Of a DNA stretch of 58,287 nt, positions 15,867 through 24,303 are shown piece by piece; position 1 is the stretch's first letter; the number at the start of each line of letters is the position of its first letter. Source of the DNA: Flavobacteriales bacterium. GTDB taxonomy: Bacteria > Bacteroidota > Bacteroidia > Flavobacteriales_E > Vicingaceae. Where the stretch lies: positions 1 to 58,287 of the forward strand of contig JACJZA010000018.1 in the NCBI GenBank assembly GCA_020635825.1, read 5' to 3'. A model generated the notes under the pieces. That model had not been told where the DNA came from. It worked only from the letters and a program-made list of their open reading frames with translations, and ran no database searches. Position numbers and translations under genes: made by a program.

Positions 15867-18800
15867 ATGATGAAAAGATTACTACCCTTATTCTTAGTCA
15901 TATCTGTCTTATTCCTCTTCAAACAAGGAAAATCACAAATAGTAATTAATGAATATTCATGTGCAAATGCAAGTAGTGGAGGTGATCCAGATTTTTTTGG
16001 AGAGTTCGAAGATTGGGTAGAACTTTATAATACTTCAGGAACCAATATGAATTTAAATGGATTTCATTTAAGTGATAAAGCTTCAAATCCTACAAAATTT
16101 CAAATACCTGGCTCTATTACAATTCCTGCTGGAGGTAAGTTAATGGTGTATTGTTCTGGAAGAGAACAAATAGCTGGAGGTACAGAAATTCATACCAACT
16201 TTAAATTAACTCAGACCAAACACGAACAAATTATTTTTGCTGATCCTACAGGGGTTATAATTGATAGTTTAACCATTAAAAATCATCAAATTCATCACTC
16301 AAGAGGTAGAACAACAGATGGAGCGAATACATGGAGTGTGTTTGAAAATTCTACTCCAAATGGCGTAAATACGGGAGCTAAATTAGAATATGCTACTACT
16401 CCAATTTTTAGTGTAGCACCTGGATTCTATACTTCTAGTCAATCTGTTACAATATCATCACCCGATGCTAATGTTACTATTTACTATACTACTGATGGTT
16501 CTGAACCAACTACTAGTTCAAATGTAGTTTCAGGGCCTGTAAATATTGCGTCAACAACTGTTTTAAGAGCAAGGGCATTTAGTTCTGATGCAAATATTCC
16601 TGCTAGTTTTATCGAGACAAATACTTATTTTATTAATGCTAATCATACAGTTCCTGTAATTTCTATTTCTGGAGATGATATTATGACTTTGTTAAATGGA
16701 AGTCAAATTGAACCCATTGGAGCTCTTGAATATTTTGATAGAGCTGGAGTTATGCAAACCGAAGTAACGGGTGATTTTAATAAACATGGAAATGATTCTT
16801 GGGCTTATGATCAAAGAGGAATTGATTTTGTTGGACGAGATCAACAAGGTTATAATCATGGGTTAACCCATCAGTTATTTCCTCACAAAGACAGAGATGA
16901 ATTTCAACGAATTATTTTAAAAGCAGGTGCTAGCGATAATTATCCCTTTGAAAATGGTGGTGCACATATTCGCGATCCTTATGTTCAAACACTTTCTCAG
17001 TTAGGTGATTTAAAGTTGGATGAACGTACATATGATGCATGTGTTTTATACGTAAACGGACAATATTGGGGAGTTTACGAAATAAGAGAAAAAGTAGATG
17101 ATAGTGATTTTACAGATTATTATTATAATCAAGATGAGAAATACAAAAACAGTCCTGAGTATATACAATTTTTAAAAACATGGGGAGGGACTTGGCAAGA
17201 ATATGGAGCTCCTAATGCACAAAATGATTGGGATGCGTTAAAGAATTTTATTCTAACCAATAATATGGCTATTCAGTCAAATTTTGATTATGTAGATAGT
17301 GTTTATAATTGGAAAAGTTTAGTAGATTATTTCTGTTTAAATTCTTACATAGTAAATAAAGATTGGTTGAATTGGAATACTGCGTGGTGGAGAGGGTTAA
17401 ATCCTAATGGCGATAAAAAGAAATGGAGATATACACTTTGGGATATGGATGCAGTATTTGGACATTATGTAAACTATACTGGTATTCCTGATACATCTCC
17501 AAATGCTGATCCCTGCGATGCTGAAAATTTACCTGATCCAGGAGGAGAAGGGCATACAGAAATAATGCAAGCATTAATGAATCATCCTACTTTTGAGCAG
17601 TATTATATTTCAAGATACATTGATTTAGGAAATACTGTATTTAGCTGCGATAATATGATTCCTTTACTGGATAGTTTAATTGCAATGATCGCTCCGGAAA
17701 TGCCTGCACATGTTGCTAGATGGGGTGGTTCTATTGCTCAGTGGCAACAAAATGTTCAAGATATGCGTGATTTTATTATTGACAGATGTGTACTTGTTGA
17801 TGATGGAATGGTTGATTGTTATAATTTATCTGGACCTTACCCTGTAAAGTTCAACGTATTCCCTGTTGGTGCAGGTGAGATTGAGATTAATTCAACAACT
17901 CCTGCAAATTATGTGTTTGAGGGAGATTATTTTGGCGGAATAGATATTTTATTAAATGCTAATTCAAACAACGGGTATATTTTCGATCATTGGGAAATTT
18001 TTAATCATACCTTGGACTCTGCTTTAACCAACGATAAGAATTCTCTTCAGATTACTCAATCTGATAGTATAATTGCTCATTTTGTTATTGAAGATTCTAC
18101 TCAATTGGTGTTTAATGTCTTTCCGGTTGCTTCAGGAGATATTTCAATTGATGGGTTTACACCTCCGTCATATAGTCATTCTGATTTTTATACTACCAGT
18201 ACAACATTAGATTTAGTGGCAACACCACAAGCAGGTTATGTATTCGACCATTGGGAGTCCTTAACTACTTCCTTTACACCGGATTCATTATCATCAAGTG
18301 TTCAAATAACTGTTGATTTAGTTGATAGTATAATTGCTCATTTTGTGATTGAGCAAACCTTTGATGTTATCTATAATGTTAGTCCTATTGGTGGGGGAGA
18401 TATTTCAATTGATGGAATTACACCTGCTTCATATTCTCATACAGAAAATTATCTTGTTAATGATGTTGTTAACTTAGTTGCAACTCCTGCAACAGGGTAT
18501 GTTTTTGACCGATGGGAATCTTCTATTTTAGGATTTAACCCCGATGAATTTAATACTAATGTAAGCATCACAGTTACTTCTACAGATAGCATTACAGCAC
18601 ATTTTTTATATGTAGATACATTTGATATAACATTTACAGTAAATCCTATCGGGATGGGAGATGTAGAAATCAATTCAGTTGTTCCTTTTGCCTACCCTTA
18701 CACAGAAAGTTTTATTACAAACGAATTGATAAATCTTAAAGAATTTGAAAATTTTCCAGATATTTATTCATTTGATCATTGGGAGTCTTTGAATCATACT

Positions 18801-19169
18801 ATTTTACCATCAACGACTTCTCCTGTTGTAAGTTTCAATGCTTTGTCTGATGATACTATTACTGCTGTTTATATTGTAATTCCAATTCCTCCAGAAAAAG
18901 GAGCTCATTTACCAACTGCATTTTCACCTAATGGAGATGGAAATAATGATGAATTGTTTATTTACGGTGGTCAAATTGAAAAAGCATATTTAAGTATTTA
19001 TGATAGATGGGGAGAATTAATATTTGAGACAAGCAACAAAGACGAAAGATGGGATGGAACATATAAAGGTGCAAATGCTAGTCCTGGAGTATATGTTTAT
19101 AAGATGAAAGCAATCTTCTGGGATGGAGATATTGAAACTAAAACAGGTAACATAACATTAATCAGATAG
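15867..19169 (+). CDS. CotH kinase-like protein with lamin-tail domain, T9SS type B cargo
   Basis: 1100 residues. Signal peptide to about residue 24. A lamin-tail domain follows (about 25-155, VINEYSCAN, DWVELYNTSG), then a chitobiase-type beta domain (about 175-255, YYTTDGSEPT), then a CotH-like kinase fold (about 340-640) with ILKAGASDNYPFENGG, YVNGQYWGVYEIREKVD and WRYTLWDMDAVFG. Four repeats of about 87 residues lie at 660-1005. The last 90 residues are the gliding-motility-type C-terminal domain (PTAFSPNGDGNNDELFI, IYDRWGELIFE, WDGTYKG) that directs T9SS export and surface attachment. CotH kinases phosphorylate proteins in Bacillus spores; activity here is inferred only. The stop overlaps the PorP start. 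Confidence 0.88.
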   Translation: MMKRLLPLFLVISVLFLFKQGKSQIVINEYSCANASSGGDPDFFGEFEDWVELYNTSGTNMNLNGFHLSDKASNPTKFQIPGSITIPAGGKLMVYCSGREQIAGGTEIHTNFKLTQTKHEQIIFADPTGVIIDSLTIKNHQIHHSRGRTTDGANTWSVFENSTPNGVNTGAKLEYATTPIFSVAPGFYTSSQSVTISSPDANVTIYYTTDGSEPTTSSNVVSGPVNIASTTVLRARAFSSDANIPASFIETNTYFINANHTVPVISISGDDIMTLLNGSQIEPIGALEYFDRAGVMQTEVTGDFNKHGNDSWAYDQRGIDFVGRDQQGYNHGLTHQLFPHKDRDEFQRIILKAGASDNYPFENGGAHIRDPYVQTLSQLGDLKLDERTYDACVLYVNGQYWGVYEIREKVDDSDFTDYYYNQDEKYKNSPEYIQFLKTWGGTWQEYGAPNAQNDWDALKNFILTNNMAIQSNFDYVDSVYNWKSLVDYFCLNSYIVNKDWLNWNTAWWRGLNPNGDKKKWRYTLWDMDAVFGHYVNYTGIPDTSPNADPCDAENLPDPGGEGHTEIMQALMNHPTFEQYYISRYIDLGNTVFSCDNMIPLLDSLIAMIAPEMPAHVARWGGSIAQWQQNVQDMRDFIIDRCVLVDDGMVDCYNLSGPYPVKFNVFPVGAGEIEINSTTPANYVFEGDYFGGIDILLNANSNNGYIFDHWEIFNHTLDSALTNDKNSLQITQSDSIIAHFVIEDSTQLVFNVFPVASGDISIDGFTPPSYSHSDFYTTSTTLDLVATPQAGYVFDHWESLTTSFTPDSLSSSVQITVDLVDSIIAHFVIEQTFDVIYNVSPIGGGDISIDGITPASYSHTENYLVNDVVNLVATPATGYVFDRWESSILGFNPDEFNTNVSITVTSTDSITAHFLYVDTFDITFTVNPIGMGDVEINSVVPFAYPYTESFITNELINLKEFENFPDIYSFDHWESLNHTILPSTTSPVVSFNALSDDTITAVYIVIPIPPEKGAHLPTAFSPNGDGNNDELFIYGGQIEKAYLSIYDRWGELIFETSNKDERWDGTYKGANASPGVYVYKMKAIFWDGDIETKTGNITLIR
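17842..18885 (+). repeat. Four tandem 87-residue repeats in the CotH protein
   Basis: Copies begin near 17842, 18106, 18367 and 18628, a spacing of 261-264 bases. Each has the shape hydrophobic-N-V-x-P-x-G-x-G-[DE]-[IV]-x-I-[ND], then GYxFDHWES and a closing I-x-A-H-F. This matches divergent InlB B-repeat domains. Copies two and three are the most alike. Confidence 0.75.
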
Positions 19170-20200
19170 TGAAAAGGATTTTAAAAATATCAGTTCTTGT
19201 TTTGGCTTTTAGTATTAATGTTAATGCTCAAGATGTTCATTTTTCACAATTTACTCAAACCCCACAATTAATCAATCCAGGTGCAGCAGGTAATTATATA
19301 GGCTCTTTTAGAGGAATTTTAAATTATAAATCTCAATGGAGTGCATTTGGAGCTCCATACAATACTTATGCTGCCTCTTTTGACTTTTCTATTGCCAAAG
19401 GAAATGGTAAGCATGCTTATTTAGGATTAGGTGGTAACTTTTATAAAGATGCTGCGGGTGATGCAAATTATGGTAATTTTTTAGGAGGATTGTCTTTTGC
19501 AGGTGTTTTGCCAGTCTCTAGTTATAGTAGTTTTTCTGCCGGATTACATTTAGGTTTGGGACAATTTTCAGCTAATTTATCTAAATTAACTTGGGGAAAT
19601 CAGTTTAATGGAAAAGAGTTCGATACTGAATTAAATTCAAATGAAGTAACTAGTATTAATACTGGAATTTACCCTGATGTAGGAGCTGGTTTATACTATA
19701 AATTTCAAAATTCATCTAATTATTTTATTGGAAATAGCTTGCAAAGTTTCAATATTGGTGTTGCTGCTTTTCATGTTAACCAACCTAAACAAAATTTTTT
19801 AGGAGTAACAGATGATGAACTTAAAATGAAGATAGTTGGTCAGTTTGCAGGAACTTTTGATGTTTCAAATTCTAAAGTGGCATTTGTTCCATCCATGTTT
19901 TACGCTCAACAAGCAAAATACAAAGAAATAACAGCAGGAATGTTGCTTAAATTAAAATTTGGTGCACAAACTCGTTATACCGGAATATTTAAGGAATCGG
20001 CATTGTATTTTGGAGCTCATTACCGACTTAAAGATGCTATCATTCCTCAAGTATATTTTGAATTTTCAGACTATATGATTGGTTTTTCTTACGATTACAA
20101 TAACTCAAATTTATCTGATGCAACTGGTGGAAATGGAGGTTTGGAGTTTTCTTTAAAATATCAAGTTAAGCCAAAAGCTATTCAAAAAAGTTCTTTTTAA
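19169..20200 (+). CDS. PorP/SprF family type IX secretion membrane protein
   Basis: 343 residues. Signal peptide to about residue 21 (SINVNAQ), then DVHFSQFTQTPQLINPGAAG, the family hallmark, and FRGILNYKSQW. The rest is an outer-membrane beta-barrel. In Flavobacterium johnsoniae SprF is needed to deliver the adhesin SprB to the surface, and type B cargo genes often carry their own SprF. That is the situation here. The start is GTG at 19169, whose G is the last base of the upstream TAG, so translation is probably coupled. The protein ends SLKYQVKPKAIQKSSF. Confidence 0.92.
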   Translation: MKRILKISVLVLAFSINVNAQDVHFSQFTQTPQLINPGAAGNYIGSFRGILNYKSQWSAFGAPYNTYAASFDFSIAKGNGKHAYLGLGGNFYKDAAGDANYGNFLGGLSFAGVLPVSSYSSFSAGLHLGLGQFSANLSKLTWGNQFNGKEFDTELNSNEVTSINTGIYPDVGAGLYYKFQNSSNYFIGNSLQSFNIGVAAFHVNQPKQNFLGVTDDELKMKIVGQFAGTFDVSNSKVAFVPSMFYAQQAKYKEITAGMLLKLKFGAQTRYTGIFKESALYFGAHYRLKDAIIPQVYFEFSDYMIGFSYDYNNSNLSDATGGNGGLEFSLKYQVKPKAIQKSSF

Positions 20201-20201
20201 G

Positions 20202-20209
20202 TAACTTTG
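20202..20209 (+). promoter_or_regulatory. -7 box TAACTTTG before the acyltransferase
   Basis: An exact TAnnTTTG match ends 4 bases before the GTG start, so transcription from it would give a leaderless message. No clear TTG element was found at the right distance. Confidence 0.4.
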
Positions 20210-20213
20210 CTTC

Positions 20214-20756
20214 GTGTCGAAAATTGCTGCATTTTTATATAAATTATTTGGTTGGAAAACTGTTGGAGAAATTCCAAAGGATTTACATAAGTATGTTATT
20301 ATTGCTGCTCCTCACACAAGTAATTGGGATTTTTTTTTCGGAAGGTTATATTTTTATATGAAAGATATTCCGGTAAAGTTTTTCATTAAAAAAGATTGGT
20401 ATTTTCCACCTTTTAGTTATTTGTTTGATAAAATGGGAGGTATTCCTGTAAATCGTTCTAAGAGTTCCAATCTTACTGATGAAATTGCTGATTCTATTAA
20501 AAACTATGATAGGATAGCAATTTTGGTTACTCCAGAAGGCACTCGAAAATACAGTCCGAACTGGAAAAAAGGCTTTTATTTCATTGCTCAAAAAGCAAAT
20601 GTTCCAATTGTGTTGGGTTATTTAGATTATGAGAAAAAAATTGGAGGTATTGGCCCTGTGTTTTACCCTACAGGAGACGTTGATAAAGACATTGAAACCA
20701 TTAAATCTTTTTATAAAGACAAGAAAGGTAAATTTCCGGAAAATGGAGTAAGATAA
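20214..20756 (+). CDS. PlsC-type 1-acyl-glycerol-phosphate acyltransferase
   Basis: 180 residues, short for the family. The acyltransferase motif HTSNWD (H34-x4-D39) and the PEGTR motif (residues 108-112) are present, as is FPPFSYLFDKMGGIPVNR, the substrate-binding block. It should transfer an acyl chain to lysophosphatidate or a related lipid at the inner membrane. The start is GTG at 20214; no ATG is available before the conserved region. It lies 13 bases after the PorP gene but may have its own promoter. Bacteroidota often carry several PlsC paralogues, so the exact acceptor is uncertain. Confidence 0.85.
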   Translation: MSKIAAFLYKLFGWKTVGEIPKDLHKYVIIAAPHTSNWDFFFGRLYFYMKDIPVKFFIKKDWYFPPFSYLFDKMGGIPVNRSKSSNLTDEIADSIKNYDRIAILVTPEGTRKYSPNWKKGFYFIAQKANVPIVLGYLDYEKKIGGIGPVFYPTGDVDKDIETIKSFYKDKKGKFPENGVR

Positions 20757-20813
20757 AAACATTGTTATTCTTAATTCTATCGGTTCTAATCTCAAATCAC
20801 AATTTAAAATAAT

Positions 20814-20821
20814 TACATTTG
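20814..20821 (+). promoter_or_regulatory. -7 box TACATTTG of the hpt-adk-obg run
   Basis: An exact TAnnTTTG match, 16 bases before the hpt ATG at 20838, in the only gap of the region. A -33 TTG at good spacing is not clear. Confidence 0.45.
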
Positions 20822-20837
20822 CAATCCAATTAGGGTT

Positions 20838-21374
20838 ATGGACACAATTACAATAAAAGATTTAACATTTAAGCCATTTATTCCTGAAGCCGAGCTTCAA
20901 GAATCAGTAAAAAATGTCGCTAAACAAATTAATGAAATTTATAAAGGGACATCTCCAATTTTTTTAGGGGTTTTAAATGGATCATTTATGTTTATTGGAG
21001 ATTTAATGAAATCAATCGATTTAAACTGTATGATTTCTTTTATTAAAATGGCTTCATACGAAGGGACTGAAAGTACAGGGAAAGTAAATGAGCTAATTGG
21101 ATTAAATGAAGATATTGAAGGTCATGATGTAATTTTGATAGAAGATATTGTTGATACAGGTAATACTTTAGAGAAACTGTATCAAATGTTGCAAGAAAAA
21201 AAACCTAAAAGTATTAAAATAGCTACTCTTTTATATAAGCCTGAAGCATATAAAAAACCTTATAAAATTGATTTTGTAGGTAAAGAAATTCCTAATGCAT
21301 TTGTGTTAGGATATGGTTTGGATTATGATGGGTATGGAAGAAATTTAAGTTCAATATATGTGCTAAAAGATTAG
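20838..21374 (+). CDS. hpt: Hypoxanthine phosphoribosyltransferase
   Basis: 178-residue cytosolic purine-salvage enzyme that joins hypoxanthine or guanine to PRPP. The PRPP-binding motif is clear: VILIEDIVDTGNTL, near residue 100. GVLNGSFMFIGDL near residue 50 provides the flexible-loop region, and KIDFVGKEIPNAFVLGYGLDY supplies the base-binding end. The gene heads a run with adk (18 bases downstream) and obg, joining nucleotide salvage to ribosome-linked GTPase function. Confidence 0.94.
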   Translation: MDTITIKDLTFKPFIPEAELQESVKNVAKQINEIYKGTSPIFLGVLNGSFMFIGDLMKSIDLNCMISFIKMASYEGTESTGKVNELIGLNEDIEGHDVILIEDIVDTGNTLEKLYQMLQEKKPKSIKIATLLYKPEAYKKPYKIDFVGKEIPNAFVLGYGLDYDGYGRNLSSIYVLKD

Positions 21375-21392
21375 CCTTAAAATAGAAAAAAC

Positions 21393-21968
21393 ATGTTAAA
21401 TATAGTATTGTTTGGACCCCCTGGTGCTGGAAAAGGAACACAAGCTGCAAAGTTAATCGATAAATATAATTTAGTTCATCTGTCAACAGGTGATATTTTT
21501 AGAGCCAACATAAAAGGAGAAACGGAATTAGGGAAACTTGCTAAAAGTTACATAGACAAGGGAGAGTTAGTACCTGATGAGGTAACTATTAGAATGTTAG
21601 AATCTGAAGTAAATAAAACTCCTCAAGCTAAGGGTTATATTTTTGACGGATTTCCACGTACTACACCTCAAGCTAAAGCACTAGATGAATTTTTAAATTC
21701 AAAAGGGACAACTATTTCGGTAATGTTAGCTCTAGATGTGGAAGAAAAAGAATTGATTAGAAGATTACTTGGAAGAGGAAAGGATAGTGGAAGAGCTGAT
21801 GACCAAGATGAAAACATCATTGCCAACAGAATTAAAGTATACCACGATCAGACGGCTATTGTAGCAGACTATTATGCTGAACAAGGAAAATATCAGGAAA
21901 TTAAGGGGGTGGGAGGAATTGAAGCCGTTTTCGACCACCTGTGTGAAGCTATTGAACAACATTCTTAA
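21393..21968 (+). CDS. adk: Adenylate kinase
   Basis: 191 residues. The P-loop GPPGAGKGTQ (residues 8-17) is at the start, followed by LSTGDIFRANI and FDGFPRTTPQAKAL, the AMP-binding parts, and LLGRGKDSGRADDQDENIIANRI in the lid region. The lid is short and lacks zinc cysteines, as is usual in Bacteroidota. The enzyme equilibrates ATP, ADP and AMP in the cytosol. It lies 18 bases after hpt and 11 before obg, consistent with one transcript. Confidence 0.96.
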   Translation: MLNIVLFGPPGAGKGTQAAKLIDKYNLVHLSTGDIFRANIKGETELGKLAKSYIDKGELVPDEVTIRMLESEVNKTPQAKGYIFDGFPRTTPQAKALDEFLNSKGTTISVMLALDVEEKELIRRLLGRGKDSGRADDQDENIIANRIKVYHDQTAIVADYYAEQGKYQEIKGVGGIEAVFDHLCEAIEQHS

Positions 21969-21979
21969 TTGTTGACTAC

Positions 21980-22969
21980 ATGTCAAACAATAATTTTATA
22001 GATTACGTAAAAATTCACTGTCGTTCTGGAAAAGGAGGACCAGGATCTCGTCATTTTCGTCGAGAAAAATTTGAAGCCAAAGGAGGTCCTGATGGTGGTG
22101 ATGGAGGTCGTGGAGGTCACGTTATCGCTAAAGGAAATAAAAATCTTTGGACTTTACTTCATTTAAAATACAAAAGACACATTAAAGCTGGACATGGAGA
22201 GTCAGGAGGAGAATCGAGAAGCACGGGTGCAAGTGGTGAAGATGTTTATGTTGAAGTACCCTTGGGAACCGTTGCTAAAGACCCAGAAACAGGAGAAGTA
22301 CTGTTTGAAATTACAGAAGATGGTGAGGAACAAATTTTAGTGCAAGGAGGAAGAGGGGGAAGAGGAAATAGCCATTTTAAATCCGCTACCAATCAGGCAC
22401 CAAGATATGCACAACCCGGAGAAGATTATGAGGAAGCTTGGAAAGTTTTAGAATTAAAAGTCCTTGCAGATGTTGGTTTAGTAGGGTTCCCAAACGCTGG
22501 TAAATCTACCTTGCTTTCTGTTTTGTCGGCTGCTAAACCTGAAATTGCTAATTACCCATTTACAACCTTAGTTCCTAATTTGGGAATGGTTCAGTACCGC
22601 GATTATCGTTCGTTTGTGATGGCTGATATTCCAGGAATTATTGAAGGAGCGCATGAAGGAAAAGGATTAGGGTTACGTTTTCTTCGACATATCGAGCGTA
22701 ACTCTGTATTGTTATTTTTAATTCCTGCTGATAGCGATGATATTAAAGCTGAGTATCAGACCTTATTGAACGAATTAAAACAGTACAATCCAGAATTATT
22801 AGATAAAGATAAAATATTGGCTATCTCTAAATCCGATATGTTGGATGATGAATTAAAAGAAGAGATAAAAAACGAATTACCTGACTTACCTTATGTGTTT
22901 ATTTCTTCTGTGGCTCAACAAGGATTAACAGAGCTAAAAGATATGCTTTGGCAAAAGATTAACGATTAA
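21980..22969 (+). CDS. obgE: Obg/CgtA GTPase
   Basis: 329 residues. The N-terminal Obg fold (residues 1-158) is glycine-rich, with GKGGPGSRHFRREKF, GGPDGGDGGRGGH and GGRGGRGNSHF. The G domain follows with GFPNAGKST, DIPGIIEGAHEGKGLG and a late SKSD motif. The OCT C-terminal domain of Bacillus Obg is absent. The protein binds the large ribosomal subunit during assembly. The start is ATG 21980. The last 11 bases overlap the convergent gene on the other strand. Confidence 0.96.
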   Translation: MSNNNFIDYVKIHCRSGKGGPGSRHFRREKFEAKGGPDGGDGGRGGHVIAKGNKNLWTLLHLKYKRHIKAGHGESGGESRSTGASGEDVYVEVPLGTVAKDPETGEVLFEITEDGEEQILVQGGRGGRGNSHFKSATNQAPRYAQPGEDYEEAWKVLELKVLADVGLVGFPNAGKSTLLSVLSAAKPEIANYPFTTLVPNLGMVQYRDYRSFVMADIPGIIEGAHEGKGLGLRFLRHIERNSVLLFLIPADSDDIKAEYQTLLNELKQYNPELLDKDKILAISKSDMLDDELKEEIKNELPDLPYVFISSVAQQGLTELKDMLWQKIND

Positions 22970-23426
22970 ATTCTTTTTCGTTACAATTCATTTTTCTTCT
23001 AGTATCAATTAAATGTACAATTTGCCATTGTTCATTGAGTTTTACCAATTGAAAGGAATTAACTCCACAATGAATAAACTGATCGTCTAAATAAAATTGA
23101 TAATCTGTCCATACATGAGCTAAGTGTTCATCAATTTGGATACTTGTAAAAGTTATTTTTTCATTCCAGATTCCATCATGAGGAGTTCCTATAGCTTTTA
23201 AAAAGTTTTCGAGTTTTTCATCATGAAGTTTAGTAAGACCTTCTTTATTTGTAAAAATGGTTTGCATTTTAACTTCAGGATGAAATGTCTTTTTAACTAA
23301 AGCACTATCACCTGTTTTCATTCCTTCAAATAGTTGGTGAATGGTGTTTTTAATATTTTCTTCATCGTTTTGAGCAAAAACGAAAGAACTTAAAAGTAAA
23401 AAAATCAGTAAAATTCTAATTTTCAT
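22959..23426 (-). CDS. Exported NTF2-like (SnoaL-type) protein
   Basis: 155 residues from ATG 23426, which begins a signal peptide (MKIRILLIFLLLSSFVFAQ). A reading from 23450 adds eight residues ahead of it. The mature domain has the cone-shaped NTF2-like layout: helix NTIHQLFEGMKTGDSALVKKTFHPEV, then sheets ending WQIVHLIDTRRKM. Members bind small ligands or serve as lumazine-like enzymes. No role is evident here. It starts 1 base after the upstream glyoxalase-fold gene and overlaps obg at its 3' end by 11 bases. Confidence 0.78.
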   Translation of the reverse strand: MKIRILLIFLLLSSFVFAQNDEENIKNTIHQLFEGMKTGDSALVKKTFHPEVKMQTIFTNKEGLTKLHDEKLENFLKAIGTPHDGIWNEKITFTSIQIDEHLAHVWTDYQFYLDDQFIHCGVNSFQLVKLNEQWQIVHLIDTRRKMNCNEKEFNR

Positions 23427-23427
23427 A

Positions 23428-23808
23428 TTAAACATTTTGTGCGAAAGCAATTACATGATTATCAAGGTCGGTAACATAAACTACCTTGTCTCCCCAATTT
23501 CTTTGTGTAAAAGGACTAATTAATTTACCTCCCAATTCAATAGCTTTTTGGCTTAATTGTTCAGCATTATCAACTTTTAAATAAAGTTCGCATCGAGGTA
23601 CTTGATTAGCTTTTGAAGGATGAACTAAAGTTGGGGTGATAATTTTTGCAATTCCATCTTCTGGCATCAATCCTAATTTTACATTTTCAGCCAAATTAAA
23701 TTCAGTCATTCCAGAAACATCCAAACAAGGTTTTTGATCTAACAATTTTTTATAAAAATCCCTGCTTTTAGATTGGTCTTTTACATAAAGGATGAATTCA
23801 ATTAACAT
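23428..23808 (-). CDS. VOC (glyoxalase/bleomycin resistance) family protein
   Basis: 126 residues from ATG 23808; the longer frame adds 12 hydrophobic residues that fit no known start. The beta-alpha-beta-beta-beta fold is seen in two halves: IEFILYVKDQSKSRDFYKKLL at the start and CELYLKVDNAEQLSQKAIELGGKLI in the second half, ending YVTDLDNHVIAFAQ. It resembles single-domain VOC enzymes, but the substrate is unknown. Neighbouring genes (23819 and 22959) lie within 10 bases on the same strand. Confidence 0.85.
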   Translation of the reverse strand: MLIEFILYVKDQSKSRDFYKKLLDQKPCLDVSGMTEFNLAENVKLGLMPEDGIAKIITPTLVHPSKANQVPRCELYLKVDNAEQLSQKAIELGGKLISPFTQRNWGDKVVYVTDLDNHVIAFAQNV

Positions 23809-23818
23809 GAAGTAAGAA

Positions 23819-24292
23819 TTAAATATCAATGTAATAATTATCACTAGGAAATTTAATTAAGTCATTAAAATTAGAATCGATTAAGCGACCCATTAATTTC
23901 AATTTCTTTAATCTAGTCTTTTTTTTATTTAGAAGAAGATCTTCTAAATTAGTTTCAATATATGATGAACTTACTAGGGTAATATTTTTAATAGTTAAAG
24001 TAAATGATTTATCATGAAGAACAATAACAATCTTTCCTTTGATAGAGTCGTATTTATTATCTTGAATTTTTAATGGAATTAATTGTCCTTTAATAATTGT
24101 GTCATTATTGATTTGAATGTTTGATAATAATTTATATTGTTTTAGATAGTCTATAATTTCTTTATTAGATAATTTTGAGAAATAAGATTGGCGGTATTCT
24201 ATATTCTCTTGGTTAATATAAATTATGCTTTCATTTTGACTAAAACTGTGAAAAAAACAAAAAAGAAATATAGATGTAAAAAGGAGTTTCAT
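23819..24292 (-). CDS. Exported hypothetical protein
   Basis: 157 residues from ATG 24292 with a signal peptide (MKLLFTSIFLFCFFHSFSQ). The mature part is rich in Asn, Lys and Ile with no cysteines or recognised motif (KGQLIPLKIQDNKYD, FTLTIKNITLV). Part of it may be beta-rich. I do not recognise it. It lies between a serine hydrolase gene (11 bases upstream) and a VOC gene (10 bases downstream), likely within one transcript. Confidence 0.65.
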   Translation of the reverse strand: MKLLFTSIFLFCFFHSFSQNESIIYINQENIEYRQSYFSKLSNKEIIDYLKQYKLLSNIQINNDTIIKGQLIPLKIQDNKYDSIKGKIVIVLHDKSFTLTIKNITLVSSSYIETNLEDLLLNKKKTRLKKLKLMGRLIDSNFNDLIKFPSDNYYIDI

Positions 24293-24303
24293 GTAAGCCA
24301 AAT

